A stretch of DNA of 64,000 nucleotides from Bacteroidaceae bacterium (lineage in GTDB: Bacteria > Bacteroidota > Bacteroidia > Bacteroidales > Bacteroidaceae), in contig JAFWYF010000010.1 in NCBI GenBank assembly GCA_017522785.1, forward strand, positions 85,824-149,823. Reading direction: 5' to 3'. The translations under genes were made by a program, and so were the position numbers. The notes under the pieces are model-generated. The model saw only the letters and a list, made by a program, of their open reading frames with translations, did no database searches and was not told the origin of the DNA. Positions 7,335 through 16,064 of this stretch are shown piece by piece. The number at the start of each line of letters is the position of its first letter. Position 1 is the stretch's first letter.

Positions 7335-10151
7335 ATGAAACACAATCATTTTAAAACAACACTATTGCTTTTGTTGGCACTATGCATTTCAATACCGACA
7401 ATGGCAAAAAGCAACGATGGCAAAGACCTTCCGGTAGACCCGTCGTTCAGAATTGGTAAACTTAAGAACGGATTGACATATTACATCCGTCATAATGCAC
7501 GTCCCGAGAACAAGGCCGACTTCTACATAGCACAGAAAGTTGGTTCAATACAGGAAGAGGAGCATCAGCGTGGTCTTGCCCATTTCCTCGAGCACATGTG
7601 CTTCAACGGTACAGAGAAGTTCCCCGGAGACAGACTAAAGAACTACCTCGAGAACATTGGTGTAAAGTTTGGTGTAAACCTGAACGCATATACAGCCATC
7701 GATGAAACTGTATATAACATTAACAATGTTCCTGTAAATGTAGAGGGAGCTATCGATTCATGTTTATGGATTCTTCACGACTGGGCCGATGGTTTGTTGT
7801 TGGATGACAAAGAGATTGACAAGGAGCGTGGTGTCATTCACGAGGAATGGCGTCAGAGAAACACTGTTAGCATGAGAATGATGGAGCAAGTGCTTCCTCA
7901 AATGTATCCTAACAGTCGCTACGGTGCTCGTTTGCCCATTGGTATTATGTCGGTGGTTGATAATTTCCCCTATCAGGCACTACGCGACTACTACGAAAAA
8001 TGGTATCGTCCCGACCTTCAAGGTATAATGATTGTTGGAGATATCGATGTCGATAAGATGGAGAAAAAAATAAAAAAGATATTCTCTAAGATTAAAAAGG
8101 CAAAGAACCCCGCAGAGCGTGTCTATTTCCCTGTAGAGGATAATAAAGAGATGATTTTTGCACAAGCATTGGACAAAGAGCAACAAAACTACTCGTTGTC
8201 TATAATGTACAAGCACGATGCAACACCCCGCGAACTACGCAACACCAAAGAACACATCTACACCTCTCTTTGCCGTAGCTTTGCTACACAAATGCTCAAC
8301 CAGCGCTTCTCGGAGCTACTAATGAACAACCCGCCTTTCTTGTCGGCTCGTGTAGGCTATTCATCATTCATGGTGGCAAACACAAAAGATGCATTTAGTA
8401 TCTCAATGGGATGCAAACCCGAACGTATATGGGAAGCAATACCCGTTGTTCTTACCGAGGTTGAACGCGCAAAACGCTATGGCTTTACTGCATCTGAGTT
8501 GGAGCGTGTTAAAGCAGCCAGCCTTGCCGGCATAGAGAGTTGGTATGCCGAGCGTAACAACCGCGAGAACAACTACTACGTGGAAAATAGTGTAAGACAC
8601 TTCCTCGACAACAGTAGCATGATGGCACCTGAAGTCGACTATAAATTGGCAAAAGAACACATACAGGCTGTTACACTAGAAGAGATTAACGCTGTTATTC
8701 CTTCGCTCATGCGCAACGAGAATATAGTAGTAACATCGTATGCTCCCGAGAAAGAAGGGGCAAAATATCCCGGAAAGAACGACTTGGAGATGTTGCTAAA
8801 GAGCATTTCTCAAGCACAAATAGATGAATATGTAGACAACGCCAATGATGCACCTCTTCTTGCATCTGTTCCCGAAGGAAAGAAGATTGTCAAGAGTGAA
8901 AATGGCAAATGGGGCGAAACAGTTTGGACATTTGAGAGTGGAGTGAAAGTAGTTGTTAAACCAACCGATTTCCAAGCAGAGCAGGTTATCCTATCGGGCT
9001 TCAGTCGTGGTGGAACAAACCGTTATCCCGATAGCGACAACATAAATATTTCTGTAATGAAATCTGTTGTAGCAAACGGTGGTTTAGGAGAATTCGATGC
9101 AATATCACTTGGTAAGAAACTGGCAGGAAGCACAGCTACAGCGCAAGTGTGGGCAACAGACATATTCGATAGAGCAGAGGCAGGTTGCGCTCCCAAAGAT
9201 TTGGAGACAATGTTCCAATTGCTCTATCTCAGCTTCACTGCAAGTCGCAAAGACACAACTGCATTCAACACCTACACAAGCAGAATGCGTAACTCTTTGA
9301 GAGACAGAAACCTCGACCCCAACACAGCCCTTGGCGACACATTGAAAGTTGCCATGTTCAACAACCACCCACGTGCAAAAACTATCTTAGCAGAAGATGT
9401 AGACAAGATAAATTACGACAGAATACTCGAGATGCATAGAGACCGTTTTGCCGATGTTAGCGACTTCACATTCATCATCATTGGAAATGTCAATTTAGAA
9501 ACATTGAAACCAATGGTTGAGAAATATATCGGTGCATTGCCCGCAAACGGACGTATCGAAAGCATTGTAGATGATGGAGTTGATATTCGTAAGGGAATCT
9601 ATCGCAACAACTTCAAGAACAAGATGGAAACTCCCACCGGCACAGAAATCATCATCTATTCCGGCGATATGGAGGGTACACAACGCAATGCAATACTCAT
9701 GAGTTTCCTCGACCAAATACTGAACATCGTGTACACCGAGGAGGTTCGCGAGAAAGAGGGTGGCACCTACGGTGTTGGTGTTGGTGGCTCAGTAAGTAAA
9801 TATCCCAAAGGCGAGTATCGTCTATCTGTTCAATTCCAGATGGCACCCGAGCGTCGCGAGGAACTTACAGCTATAATTGAGAATGAGCTGGTTAAAATGT
9901 CAAATGAAGGCCCCAAAGAGGAGCACATAGAAAAAGTACGCAGCTACATTGTTAAATCGTTCGAAGAGGCACAAGACAAGAACGCATCATGGCTTACATG
10001 GCTCTACAAATATCACTTTGACAACGAAGACACACGTAGCAACTATGTAGAACTTGTAAACAGTATTACCAAAGAGGATATTCGTCTTTTCCTTAAAGGT
10101 ATTTTGGAACAAGGAAATATGATAGAGGTTAGTATGGTTCCACAAGATTAA
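7335..10151 (+). CDS. Secreted M16 family zinc metalloprotease (pitrilysin-like)
   Basis: 938 aa with a signal peptide (LLLLALCISIPTMA). The inverted zinc motif HxxEH is HFLEH at residues 83-87, and the third zinc ligand is the Glu in GVIHEEW near 170. Two M16 halves are present; the second half carries the usual Arg/Tyr-rich region (REKEGGTYGVGVGG, near 810), giving the clam-shell fold on a single chain. Such proteases degrade peptides in the periplasm or at the surface. Single-gene unit with its own -7 box and a strong terminator behind it. Confidence 0.93.
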   Translation: MKHNHFKTTLLLLLALCISIPTMAKSNDGKDLPVDPSFRIGKLKNGLTYYIRHNARPENKADFYIAQKVGSIQEEEHQRGLAHFLEHMCFNGTEKFPGDRLKNYLENIGVKFGVNLNAYTAIDETVYNINNVPVNVEGAIDSCLWILHDWADGLLLDDKEIDKERGVIHEEWRQRNTVSMRMMEQVLPQMYPNSRYGARLPIGIMSVVDNFPYQALRDYYEKWYRPDLQGIMIVGDIDVDKMEKKIKKIFSKIKKAKNPAERVYFPVEDNKEMIFAQALDKEQQNYSLSIMYKHDATPRELRNTKEHIYTSLCRSFATQMLNQRFSELLMNNPPFLSARVGYSSFMVANTKDAFSISMGCKPERIWEAIPVVLTEVERAKRYGFTASELERVKAASLAGIESWYAERNNRENNYYVENSVRHFLDNSSMMAPEVDYKLAKEHIQAVTLEEINAVIPSLMRNENIVVTSYAPEKEGAKYPGKNDLEMLLKSISQAQIDEYVDNANDAPLLASVPEGKKIVKSENGKWGETVWTFESGVKVVVKPTDFQAEQVILSGFSRGGTNRYPDSDNINISVMKSVVANGGLGEFDAISLGKKLAGSTATAQVWATDIFDRAEAGCAPKDLETMFQLLYLSFTASRKDTTAFNTYTSRMRNSLRDRNLDPNTALGDTLKVAMFNNHPRAKTILAEDVDKINYDRILEMHRDRFADVSDFTFIIIGNVNLETLKPMVEKYIGALPANGRIESIVDDGVDIRKGIYRNNFKNKMETPTGTEIIIYSGDMEGTQRNAILMSFLDQILNIVYTEEVREKEGGTYGVGVGGSVSKYPKGEYRLSVQFQMAPERREELTAIIENELVKMSNEGPKEEHIEKVRSYIVKSFEEAQDKNASWLTWLYKYHFDNEDTRSNYVELVNSITKEDIRLFLKGILEQGNMIEVSMVPQD

Positions 10152-10175
10152 AGAATAGATAATTATATTATTAAA

Positions 10176-10204
10176 AGAGGCTGACGAAAAAATCGTCAGC
10201 CTCT
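10176..10204 (+). terminator. Terminator after the M16 protease gene
   Basis: 12-bp perfect stem AGAGGCTGACGA / TCGTCAGCCTCT with an A5 loop, followed by a T-rich run (CTATTTT), 24 nt behind the stop codon. Confidence 0.85.
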
Positions 10205-10248
10205 CTATTTTAAATATTAATCTTCTCCTTTCTTCATATCTGTAATCG

Positions 10249-10536
10249 TTATTTTACATTCTTAAGTATAAGATTTAGCATAATGTTATATGTTGATTCT
10301 ATAACTTTATGAGGATGTATGTCGCTATTTCGCATTATTATGTATACAATAGTGCAAACACTTAATAGCAACCACCAACCATATACCTCTTTCATCGATG
10401 ACATCATAGCCTGACCACTTACTATGCCAATCAGGTTGCTTGCATGAATGTGAGTTATTGATACTGCCGGTATTGTCGAAAAGATTTTTCTTGCGAACGT
10501 TTTTGCTTTTCGTGTAAAGGAAGAACTATATGCTCT
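10249..10536 (-). pseudogene. Relic of a membrane transporter gene, probably MFS (C-terminal end only)
   Basis: No intact gene lies here, but on the minus strand a frame without a start codon reads for about 90 codons to a TAA at 10249-10251. It contains HASNLIGIVSGQAMMSSMKE, then VYGWWLLLSVCTIVYIIM, then a short polar tail. This looks like the last loop, last membrane helix and tail of a multidrug-type MFS (EmrB/DHA2-like) transporter, whose last loop commonly has a SMKExYGW-type sequence. The frame is closed upstream by TGA near 10534-10536, and the next 190 bp hold nothing similar, so the rest of the gene is gone. The family assignment comes from pattern memory only. Confidence 0.45.
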
Positions 10537-10602
10537 TCATATGCAAATGATACAACCTTTTATTTTGTACATCAAAATTGTCAGAAATATTTTCGGAAAA
10601 GT

Positions 10603-10646
10603 ATATAATTGGGACAAACTATCAAAATAGTTTGTCCCAATTATAT
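10603..10646 (-). terminator. Terminator of the aguA-aguB operon
   Basis: 20-bp perfect inverted repeat, ATATAATTGGGACAAACTAT, with a CAAA loop (TTTG on the minus strand). On the minus strand it is followed by ACTTTTCC. It lies 77 nt beyond the aguB stop. Confidence 0.75.
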
Positions 10647-10722
10647 GTATTATTTCAGAGGTTAATTATTTTTTTAATATAAAGCTATCTGATATAAACA
10701 ACCTGTTTACCTCATTTGCTAT

Positions 10723-11619
10723 TCAAAATTTCTCTTCATCAAGAAATCGCTTTGTAATTCCGTTGTATTCCTCTATTCTACGGTCGCGCAGGAACGGCCA
10801 CCATTGACGTACCGATTCGCTACGTGCGATGCTCACCTCCACAACAGCATTTTGTTCTTCTTCGCCAAAGTGTGCAAGAAATTCTCCTTGTGGCCCGGCA
10901 ATGAAACTATGTCCCCAGAACTGAATACCGTTGGTCATTCCCGATGGGTCGGTCTCGTGTCCGCAACGATTTACTGCAATTACAGGTATACCGTTTGCTA
11001 CGGCATGTCCACGTTGCACAGTTTGCCATGCTCCCAACTGACGCTCCTGCTCCTCTTTTGTGTCGCTGCTTTCCCAACCAATAGCAGTGGGATAAATTAA
11101 CAGGTCGGCACCACGCAATGCCATCAAACGTGCTCCTTCGGGGTACCATTGGTCCCAACAAACTTGTACGCCAAGCGTTCCTAATGATGTTTTTATTGGA
11201 CGAAATCCAATGTCGCCGGGAGTAAAATAGAATTTCTCGTAGTAGGCAGGATCGTCGGGAATATGCATCTTGCGATATTTACCGGCTATACTACCGTCGC
11301 TGTCGAATACAACTGCTGTATTGTGATAGAGCCCTTTGGCGCGTGCCTCGAAAAGCGATGTAACAAGCACCACCTTACATTCAGCGGCAATTTTGCTGTA
11401 AAACTCGGTAGAAGGGCCGGGTATTGGCTCTGCCAATGAGAAATTATGGGTGCTTTCTACCTGACAAAAATAGAGTGAATTGTGTAACTCTTGCAGTACA
11501 ACCAATTCTGCTCCCTGCGATGCAACATTGCGTATGTTATTTGCCAGTTTCTCTTTGTTCTTTTCAACATCGGCACTATTGCTCTGCTGTATTATACCTA
11601 TTTTAATTGTATTTTTCAT
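10723..11619 (-). CDS. aguB: N-carbamoylputrescine amidohydrolase
   Basis: 298 aa nitrilase-superfamily enzyme. The catalytic triad is visible: Glu44 (LQELHNSLY), Lys117 (GKYRKMHIPDD) and Cys154 (VCWDQWYPE). The motif around the Cys and the HIPDDPAYYEKFYFTPGD segment are typical of AguB rather than other nitrilases. It converts N-carbamoylputrescine to putrescine, CO2 and ammonia in the cytoplasm. It lies 19 nt downstream of aguA, and the two enzymes form the agmatine-to-putrescine route. Confidence 0.95.
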   Translation of the reverse strand: MKNTIKIGIIQQSNSADVEKNKEKLANNIRNVASQGAELVVLQELHNSLYFCQVESTHNFSLAEPIPGPSTEFYSKIAAECKVVLVTSLFEARAKGLYHNTAVVFDSDGSIAGKYRKMHIPDDPAYYEKFYFTPGDIGFRPIKTSLGTLGVQVCWDQWYPEGARLMALRGADLLIYPTAIGWESSDTKEEQERQLGAWQTVQRGHAVANGIPVIAVNRCGHETDPSGMTNGIQFWGHSFIAGPQGEFLAHFGEEEQNAVVEVSIARSESVRQWWPFLRDRRIEEYNGITKRFLDEEKF

Positions 11620-11638
11620 TTGCTATACAACTTGAATT

Positions 11639-12679
11639 TTAATATTTTTCGATACATGGATACTGCATTGTTACGCAATGAAGAGAACCATGTTGTTTAA
11701 TTAATGCTCGACAATCTATTCCTACAATCTCGTACGATGGAAAGGCCTTTGCAAGCACTTCTGCAGCCAAACTGTCGTTTTGAGGTTGTGAATATGTTGG
11801 GTAGAGAACACATTTGTTCATTATCAGAAAGTTTGCGTATGTTGCAGGCAAACGTTCTCCATCTTCATCGAATATGGGAGTGGGCGAGGGTAAAGGCAAC
11901 AAGCGATATGGTGCTCCCTCTTCAGTTCGGAATGTTGCAAGTTGTGCTTCCATAGCCTGTATGTCGGCAAATTGCTCATCATCGACATCGTTGCATTGTA
12001 CATAAACAATTGTGTCGTTTGGTGCAAAACGTGCAATGGTGTCTACATGCCCGTCGGTGTCATCTCCTATTAGGTTGCCATGGTCGAGCCAGAGAACACG
12101 CTTCACATGCAACATATTCTTTAGACGCTGTTCTATTTGCTCTTTTGTGAGTGGTTGATTACGATGTGGAGCAAGCAGGCATTGAGAGGTTGTGAGCAAA
12201 GTTCCTTTGCCATCGCTCTCAATGGAGCCGCCTTCGAGTACAAGACTCAGGCAATCTTCGTATTCACCTTTCACAACTCCTGCATCATACAATTTGTTGT
12301 TTATGGCATTGTCCAATTCGGCAGGGAATTTGCGTCCCCAACCATTGAAACAGAAATCGAGGTAGTGGGGTACTGTGTCTCCCAAAAGTGTAATAAAACC
12401 ATGGTCTCGTGCCCATGTGTCGTTTGTCTCACACTCGAATAAACGTATGTTGCTCAAATTGAGTCTCTCCTTTTCGAATAGTTGCTTAACTTTTTCGGTG
12501 TCGGGTGCAACGACAAGCAGTCGGCATCTGATGCTTATAGCTTTTGCCAATTGCAGAAAACACTCTTCAACCTCTTGCAACATGTAGACCCAATCGCTCT
12601 TTTCGTGTGGCCATGTCAATTGTATAAATTGCTGACGATGCCATTCGGCCGGTAAAAAAAGTTCTCGTCTTTGTTCCAT
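11639..12679 (-). CDS. aguA: Agmatine deiminase
   Basis: 346 aa, the normal length for the family. Typical elements are PAEWHRQQFIQLTWPH at the N-terminus, NDTWARDHGF, LEGGSIESDGKGTLLTT, the LDHGNLIGDDTDGHVDTIARF segment with substrate-binding and catalytic Asp/His residues, and the catalytic Cys in GSLHCVTMQYP near residue 335. It hydrolyses agmatine to N-carbamoylputrescine and ammonia. It sits 3 nt after the DUF2148 gene and 19 nt before aguB in one leftward operon. Confidence 0.95.
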   Translation of the reverse strand: MEQRRELFLPAEWHRQQFIQLTWPHEKSDWVYMLQEVEECFLQLAKAISIRCRLLVVAPDTEKVKQLFEKERLNLSNIRLFECETNDTWARDHGFITLLGDTVPHYLDFCFNGWGRKFPAELDNAINNKLYDAGVVKGEYEDCLSLVLEGGSIESDGKGTLLTTSQCLLAPHRNQPLTKEQIEQRLKNMLHVKRVLWLDHGNLIGDDTDGHVDTIARFAPNDTIVYVQCNDVDDEQFADIQAMEAQLATFRTEEGAPYRLLPLPSPTPIFDEDGERLPATYANFLIMNKCVLYPTYSQPQNDSLAAEVLAKAFPSYEIVGIDCRALIKQHGSLHCVTMQYPCIEKY

Positions 12680-12682
12680 AGT

Positions 12683-13204
12683 CTATTTTCTATCGAAGAA
12701 TGGGTTTTTAGAGCTTGCACTAACAGGAATGGCTATTATGTATTTGCATTGTGTCATCCATCCTAATTTGTAGGCAGCATATCCGGCAGAATACATCACA
12801 CGAGTATCGAGCATTAAATCGGCCGCCTTTGCACATGCCGAGCCAATAGCAATGCCAACATCGATAGTGTTCATTGTACAGGGGACACCTTCGCCACGTA
12901 AATCGCAATTATCTGAACCGCAATATGCACAGTTGAGCCCCATTGCCATCTCGCGCGAACCAATCAATAGAATTGCTTCAGCCGAGAGAATATTTTCGGC
13001 ATCACGTATCATGCCTGCGCGGTTGCGTTGCTCGCCCAATTGTCTCAGTGCATTGCTAAGCGCCGCAATGTCGTCATCGGTAACAAGCACAACCTCTAAA
13101 ATATCTGTACCACGTGCTTTGGGAGCTGTACGCGCTGCAACCATCATTTGTTTAGCCATCTCTATAACTTGCTGATGGCGTATTTCACGTTCGTCGTAAA
13201 TCAT
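12683..13204 (-). CDS. DUF2148 cysteine-rich (ferredoxin-like) protein
   Basis: 173 aa. The sequence matches DUF2148: an N-terminal helix with ARTAPKARGTD, a central Cys cluster NCAYCGSDNC, and the GVPCTMNTIDVGIAIGSACA segment. The Cys spacing suggests a metal or Fe-S site, but the biochemical role of the family is not known. The gene is first in an operon with aguA and aguB; I know of no established link between DUF2148 and polyamine metabolism, so the context is either a clue or chance. Confidence 0.88.
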   Translation of the reverse strand: MIYDEREIRHQQVIEMAKQMMVAARTAPKARGTDILEVVLVTDDDIAALSNALRQLGEQRNRAGMIRDAENILSAEAILLIGSREMAMGLNCAYCGSDNCDLRGEGVPCTMNTIDVGIAIGSACAKAADLMLDTRVMYSAGYAAYKLGWMTQCKYIIAIPVSASSKNPFFDRK

Positions 13205-13211
13205 AATTGTG

Positions 13212-13262
13212 ATATTTGCTATTTAAATAGCAAATATATAATAAACGAGCGAATTTTGCAAA
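13212..13262 (-). promoter_or_regulatory. Promoter of the DUF2148-aguA-aguB operon with overlapping 26-bp palindrome
   Basis: On the minus strand a TTTG at 13262-13259 and TATATTTG at 13238-13231 are separated by 20 bp, an excellent Bacteroides -33/-7 pair. A perfect 26-bp palindrome (half site ATATTTGCTATTT, 13212-13237) overlaps the -7 box and the predicted transcription start. This is the expected position for a repressor operator. Confidence 0.65.
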
Positions 13263-13384
13263 AACGGGCGAGTAAATCCGTTTCAACATCTGTTGTTTTA
13301 CATTTTTTTCAAGTATTCGTCTCCTTTTAGTTTATAAATATATTATTCTTTCAAATGCAGTCCTGTTTTTCACTGTTTTTTTTG

Positions 13385-13392
13385 TATTTTCG
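13385..13392 (+). promoter_or_regulatory. Probable -7 box for the FetAB-like operon
   Basis: TATTTTCG is a near match to TAnnTTTG, 40 nt before the ATG at 13432. The TTCG variant recurs before other genes of this window (14900, 17608, 30050). Confidence 0.45.
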
Positions 13393-13431
13393 CAACGTAA
13401 TACCAATTTAATGAAATAATGCGTTAACAGC

Positions 13432-14082
13432 ATGAACGAGACATTGTACATAGATAACATAGTTGTTGCGTATGATGATAAAACCATTATACACAATTTC
13501 TCTTTGCAGGTTGGCAAAGGGGAAACTATTGCTGTTACAGGTGCTTCGGGGTGTGGAAAAAGTTCTTTGCTAAAAGCAATCTTGGGAATAGTTCCTATAA
13601 AGGCGGGAAATATTAATCTATCGGGAATGGAACTTTCTGCACATAATATATATGCTTTTCGCAAAAAGACAGCCTACCTGCCACAAGAACTTACTTTTCC
13701 TTGCGAATGGGTACACGAAATGATTGCACTCACTTTTGGAATTAAGGCAAATCGTGGTAAAGAAAACAGAAAACTATTACATACCTATCTAAACAAACTT
13801 TCTTTGGATAGTGATATCTGCGAAAAACGCCTTTCTGAAATTTCGGGTGGTCAGCGTCAGCGCATAATGATTGCTGTTGCCGCGCTCACTAATAAAGATT
13901 TTATATTGCTCGACGAACCAACATCGGCACTCGACAAAGAATCGGCAAGAAAGGTACTCGATTTCTTAAACTCATTAGATAACAAGCCCGGTATTATTGC
14001 TGTAACACACGATGCAGAGTTCGCATCACATTGCAGTAGGGTAGTAGATATCTCAAAATATATGTACAATGGGAACAATTGA
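13432..14082 (+). CDS. ABC transporter ATP-binding protein, FetA-like (iron/metal export)
   Basis: 216 aa ATPase. Walker A GASGCGKSS (37-45), signature SGGQRQR (138-144), Walker B FILLDEP (157-163) and an H-loop in AVTHD. The last 14 nt overlap the start of the next gene, a UPF0014/FetB membrane protein, so the two are translationally coupled. Together they resemble E. coli FetA-FetB, which exports iron and protects against oxidative stress; the substrate here is not proven. Confidence 0.88.
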   Translation: MNETLYIDNIVVAYDDKTIIHNFSLQVGKGETIAVTGASGCGKSSLLKAILGIVPIKAGNINLSGMELSAHNIYAFRKKTAYLPQELTFPCEWVHEMIALTFGIKANRGKENRKLLHTYLNKLSLDSDICEKRLSEISGGQRQRIMIAVAALTNKDFILLDEPTSALDKESARKVLDFLNSLDNKPGIIAVTHDAEFASHCSRVVDISKYMYNGNN

Positions 14083-14851
14083 TATATCGACCTTACATCT
14101 ATTACTCGGATTGTTGTTAATGGCCGTTCCTGTATATTTCTTGTGGAAATACAAAACCGGTATTGTCAGGAGCACTGTTACCGCTGTTGTAAGAATGGTT
14201 GTACAGATGTTTTTAGTTGGACTTTATCTAAAATACCTTTTTATATGGGACAATCCATGGCTCAATACTGCATGGGTTGTTATAATGATATATGTTGCAT
14301 CGGAAACATCGCTTACACGTACAAAACTCAAACGCAAAATGATGATGTTACCTTTGATAATAGGCTTTTTTGTTGCATCTGTAACCATCGGTCTCTATTT
14401 TCTTGGTGTTGTGTTGCAACTTGATAATGTGTTTAACGCACAATATTTTATACCGGTGTTCGGCATTCTAATGGGTAACATGCTTGGTGTTAATGTGATA
14501 GGCCTAAATGTTTTTTATTACAATTTGATGCGTGAAAAAAACAGCTACTACTATTTGCTGGGAAACGGGGCAACCACCGACGAGGCTACTGCTCCTTTTG
14601 TGAAGCAGGCATTGATACGTGCATTCAGTCCTGCAATAGCAAATATGGCTGTTATGGGGCTTGTAGCACTTCCCGGTACCATGATAGGTCAGATATTGGG
14701 TGGAAGCACTCCCGATGTTGCGATTAAATATCAGATGATGATAATAGTTATTACCATATCGGCATCGATGATATCGTTGATGCTTACATTAAACCTTTCA
14801 AAACGTATTACTTTTGATGACATGGGACGTATAAACAATCCTTTTAAATAA
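14069..14851 (+). CDS. fetB: UPF0014/FetB family ABC transporter permease
   Basis: 260 aa, about seven membrane helices and the family's conserved loops (LLVLLNNxxG-type region seen here as VFGILMGNMLGVNVIGLNVF, and the ALIRAFSPAIANMAVMGLVALPGTMIGQILGG segment). It begins inside the end of the FetA-like gene. Pair forms an ABC exporter, by analogy to FetAB for iron. The stop is about 80 nt before the Nif3 gene, which has its own promoter-like box. Confidence 0.9.
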   Translation: MGTIDISTLHLLLGLLLMAVPVYFLWKYKTGIVRSTVTAVVRMVVQMFLVGLYLKYLFIWDNPWLNTAWVVIMIYVASETSLTRTKLKRKMMMLPLIIGFFVASVTIGLYFLGVVLQLDNVFNAQYFIPVFGILMGNMLGVNVIGLNVFYYNLMREKNSYYYLLGNGATTDEATAPFVKQALIRAFSPAIANMAVMGLVALPGTMIGQILGGSTPDVAIKYQMMIIVITISASMISLMLTLNLSKRITFDDMGRINNPFK

Positions 14852-14899
14852 AATAGGTAGTTTGTAAAGTTTTTGTTTTTGAAATTCACAAAAAAGTGT

Positions 14900-14907
14900 T
14901 ATCTTCG
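14900..14907 (+). promoter_or_regulatory. Probable -7 box for the Nif3 gene
   Basis: TATCTTCG, one base off the consensus TAnnTTTG, 23 nt before the TTG start at 14931. Confidence 0.45.
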
Positions 14908-14930
14908 CGTCCGAAATAAATATACAATCG

Positions 14931-16028
14931 TTGGCTAAAGTAAAAGAGATAGCGACTGCCCTTGAAATGTTCGCGCCTCTGCCTTTGCAAGATGGTTTTG
15001 ACAATGCCGGCCTGCAAGTAGGATTAACAGAAGCGGAAGTTACAGGGGTTTTATTATGTCTTGATGTAACAGATAGCGTTGTTAATGAGGCTGTTGCGTT
15101 GGGATGTAATCTCATTGTGTCGCATCATCCGCTAATATTTAAACCTCTAAAAAGAATTATAGGTAGCAATACTGTTGAACGCTGTGTGATATCGGCATTA
15201 AGCAATGGTATATCAATTTATTCAGCTCACACCAATTTAGATAATGCAATAGGAGGTGTAAACTACAGAATTGCACAAAAATTGGGGCTGAAAAATGTTC
15301 GCGTCCTACAACCAAAAGAGGATTCTCTGCTTAAACTTGCAGTTTATGTGCCTGTTTCAAATGCCGATGATGTACGTAAAGCACTATTCGATGCAGGCTG
15401 TGGAGCGATAGGCAATTACGACAGTTGCAGTTATAATGTCGAAGGATTTGGTACATTCAGAGCAGGAGAGCAGTGCAACCCTTACTGCGGAAATATTGGG
15501 GAACTGCATAAGGAACCCGAAGCTCGTATAGAGACAATACTTCCGGCATATTTAAAGAATAGGGTGATATCAGCAATGTTAAAAGTACATCCATACGAAG
15601 AACCAGCATACGACATTTATCCTCTGAAAAACAGTTGGGCCGGCGCCGGTTCGGGCATTGTTGGAGAATTGGAGTCGGAAATTGATGAGAAATCGTTCCT
15701 ATTCAATATAAAGGAAATTTTTGGTGTTGGCTCGGTTCGTTACACTGCGTTGCGTGGCAAAAATATCAAAAGAGTGGCACTATGTGGTGGAGCAGGAGCA
15801 TCGTTTGCCGGTGCGGCACTGAGTGAAAAAGCAGATATATTCATAACAGGCGAAGCACGTTACCACGACCTGTTTGACAATACCGATAAAATGATGTATG
15901 CAGTGATTGGGCACTACGAAAGCGAACAATTCACTACAGAAATATTTGATGAGATTATAAAGAAAGAGTTCCCGGGGGTGCCTGTTAAAACCACAACGGT
16001 AAACACTAACCCTTTGAACTATCTATAA
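14931..16028 (+). CDS. Nif3-like dinuclear metal center protein (DUF34)
   Basis: 365 aa. The N-terminal domain carries FAPLPLQDGFDNAGLQVG and the metal ligands in VSHHPLIF; the C-terminal domain has GEARYHD and IGHYESE. An inserted PII-like domain (about residues 130-235) makes it the long form of the family. Members bind two metal ions; the activity is debated (some are listed as GTP cyclohydrolase I type 2). The start is a TTG; no ATG exists near the conserved N-terminus. The coiled-coil zinc-ribbon gene follows after 36 nt, a pair commonly seen together in Bacteroidota. Confidence 0.92.
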   Translation: MAKVKEIATALEMFAPLPLQDGFDNAGLQVGLTEAEVTGVLLCLDVTDSVVNEAVALGCNLIVSHHPLIFKPLKRIIGSNTVERCVISALSNGISIYSAHTNLDNAIGGVNYRIAQKLGLKNVRVLQPKEDSLLKLAVYVPVSNADDVRKALFDAGCGAIGNYDSCSYNVEGFGTFRAGEQCNPYCGNIGELHKEPEARIETILPAYLKNRVISAMLKVHPYEEPAYDIYPLKNSWAGAGSGIVGELESEIDEKSFLFNIKEIFGVGSVRYTALRGKNIKRVALCGGAGASFAGAALSEKADIFITGEARYHDLFDNTDKMMYAVIGHYESEQFTTEIFDEIIKKEFPGVPVKTTTVNTNPLNYL

Positions 16029-16064
16029 ATAGTAAAAAGTTTAACCAAAATAAATAGATGTAAA

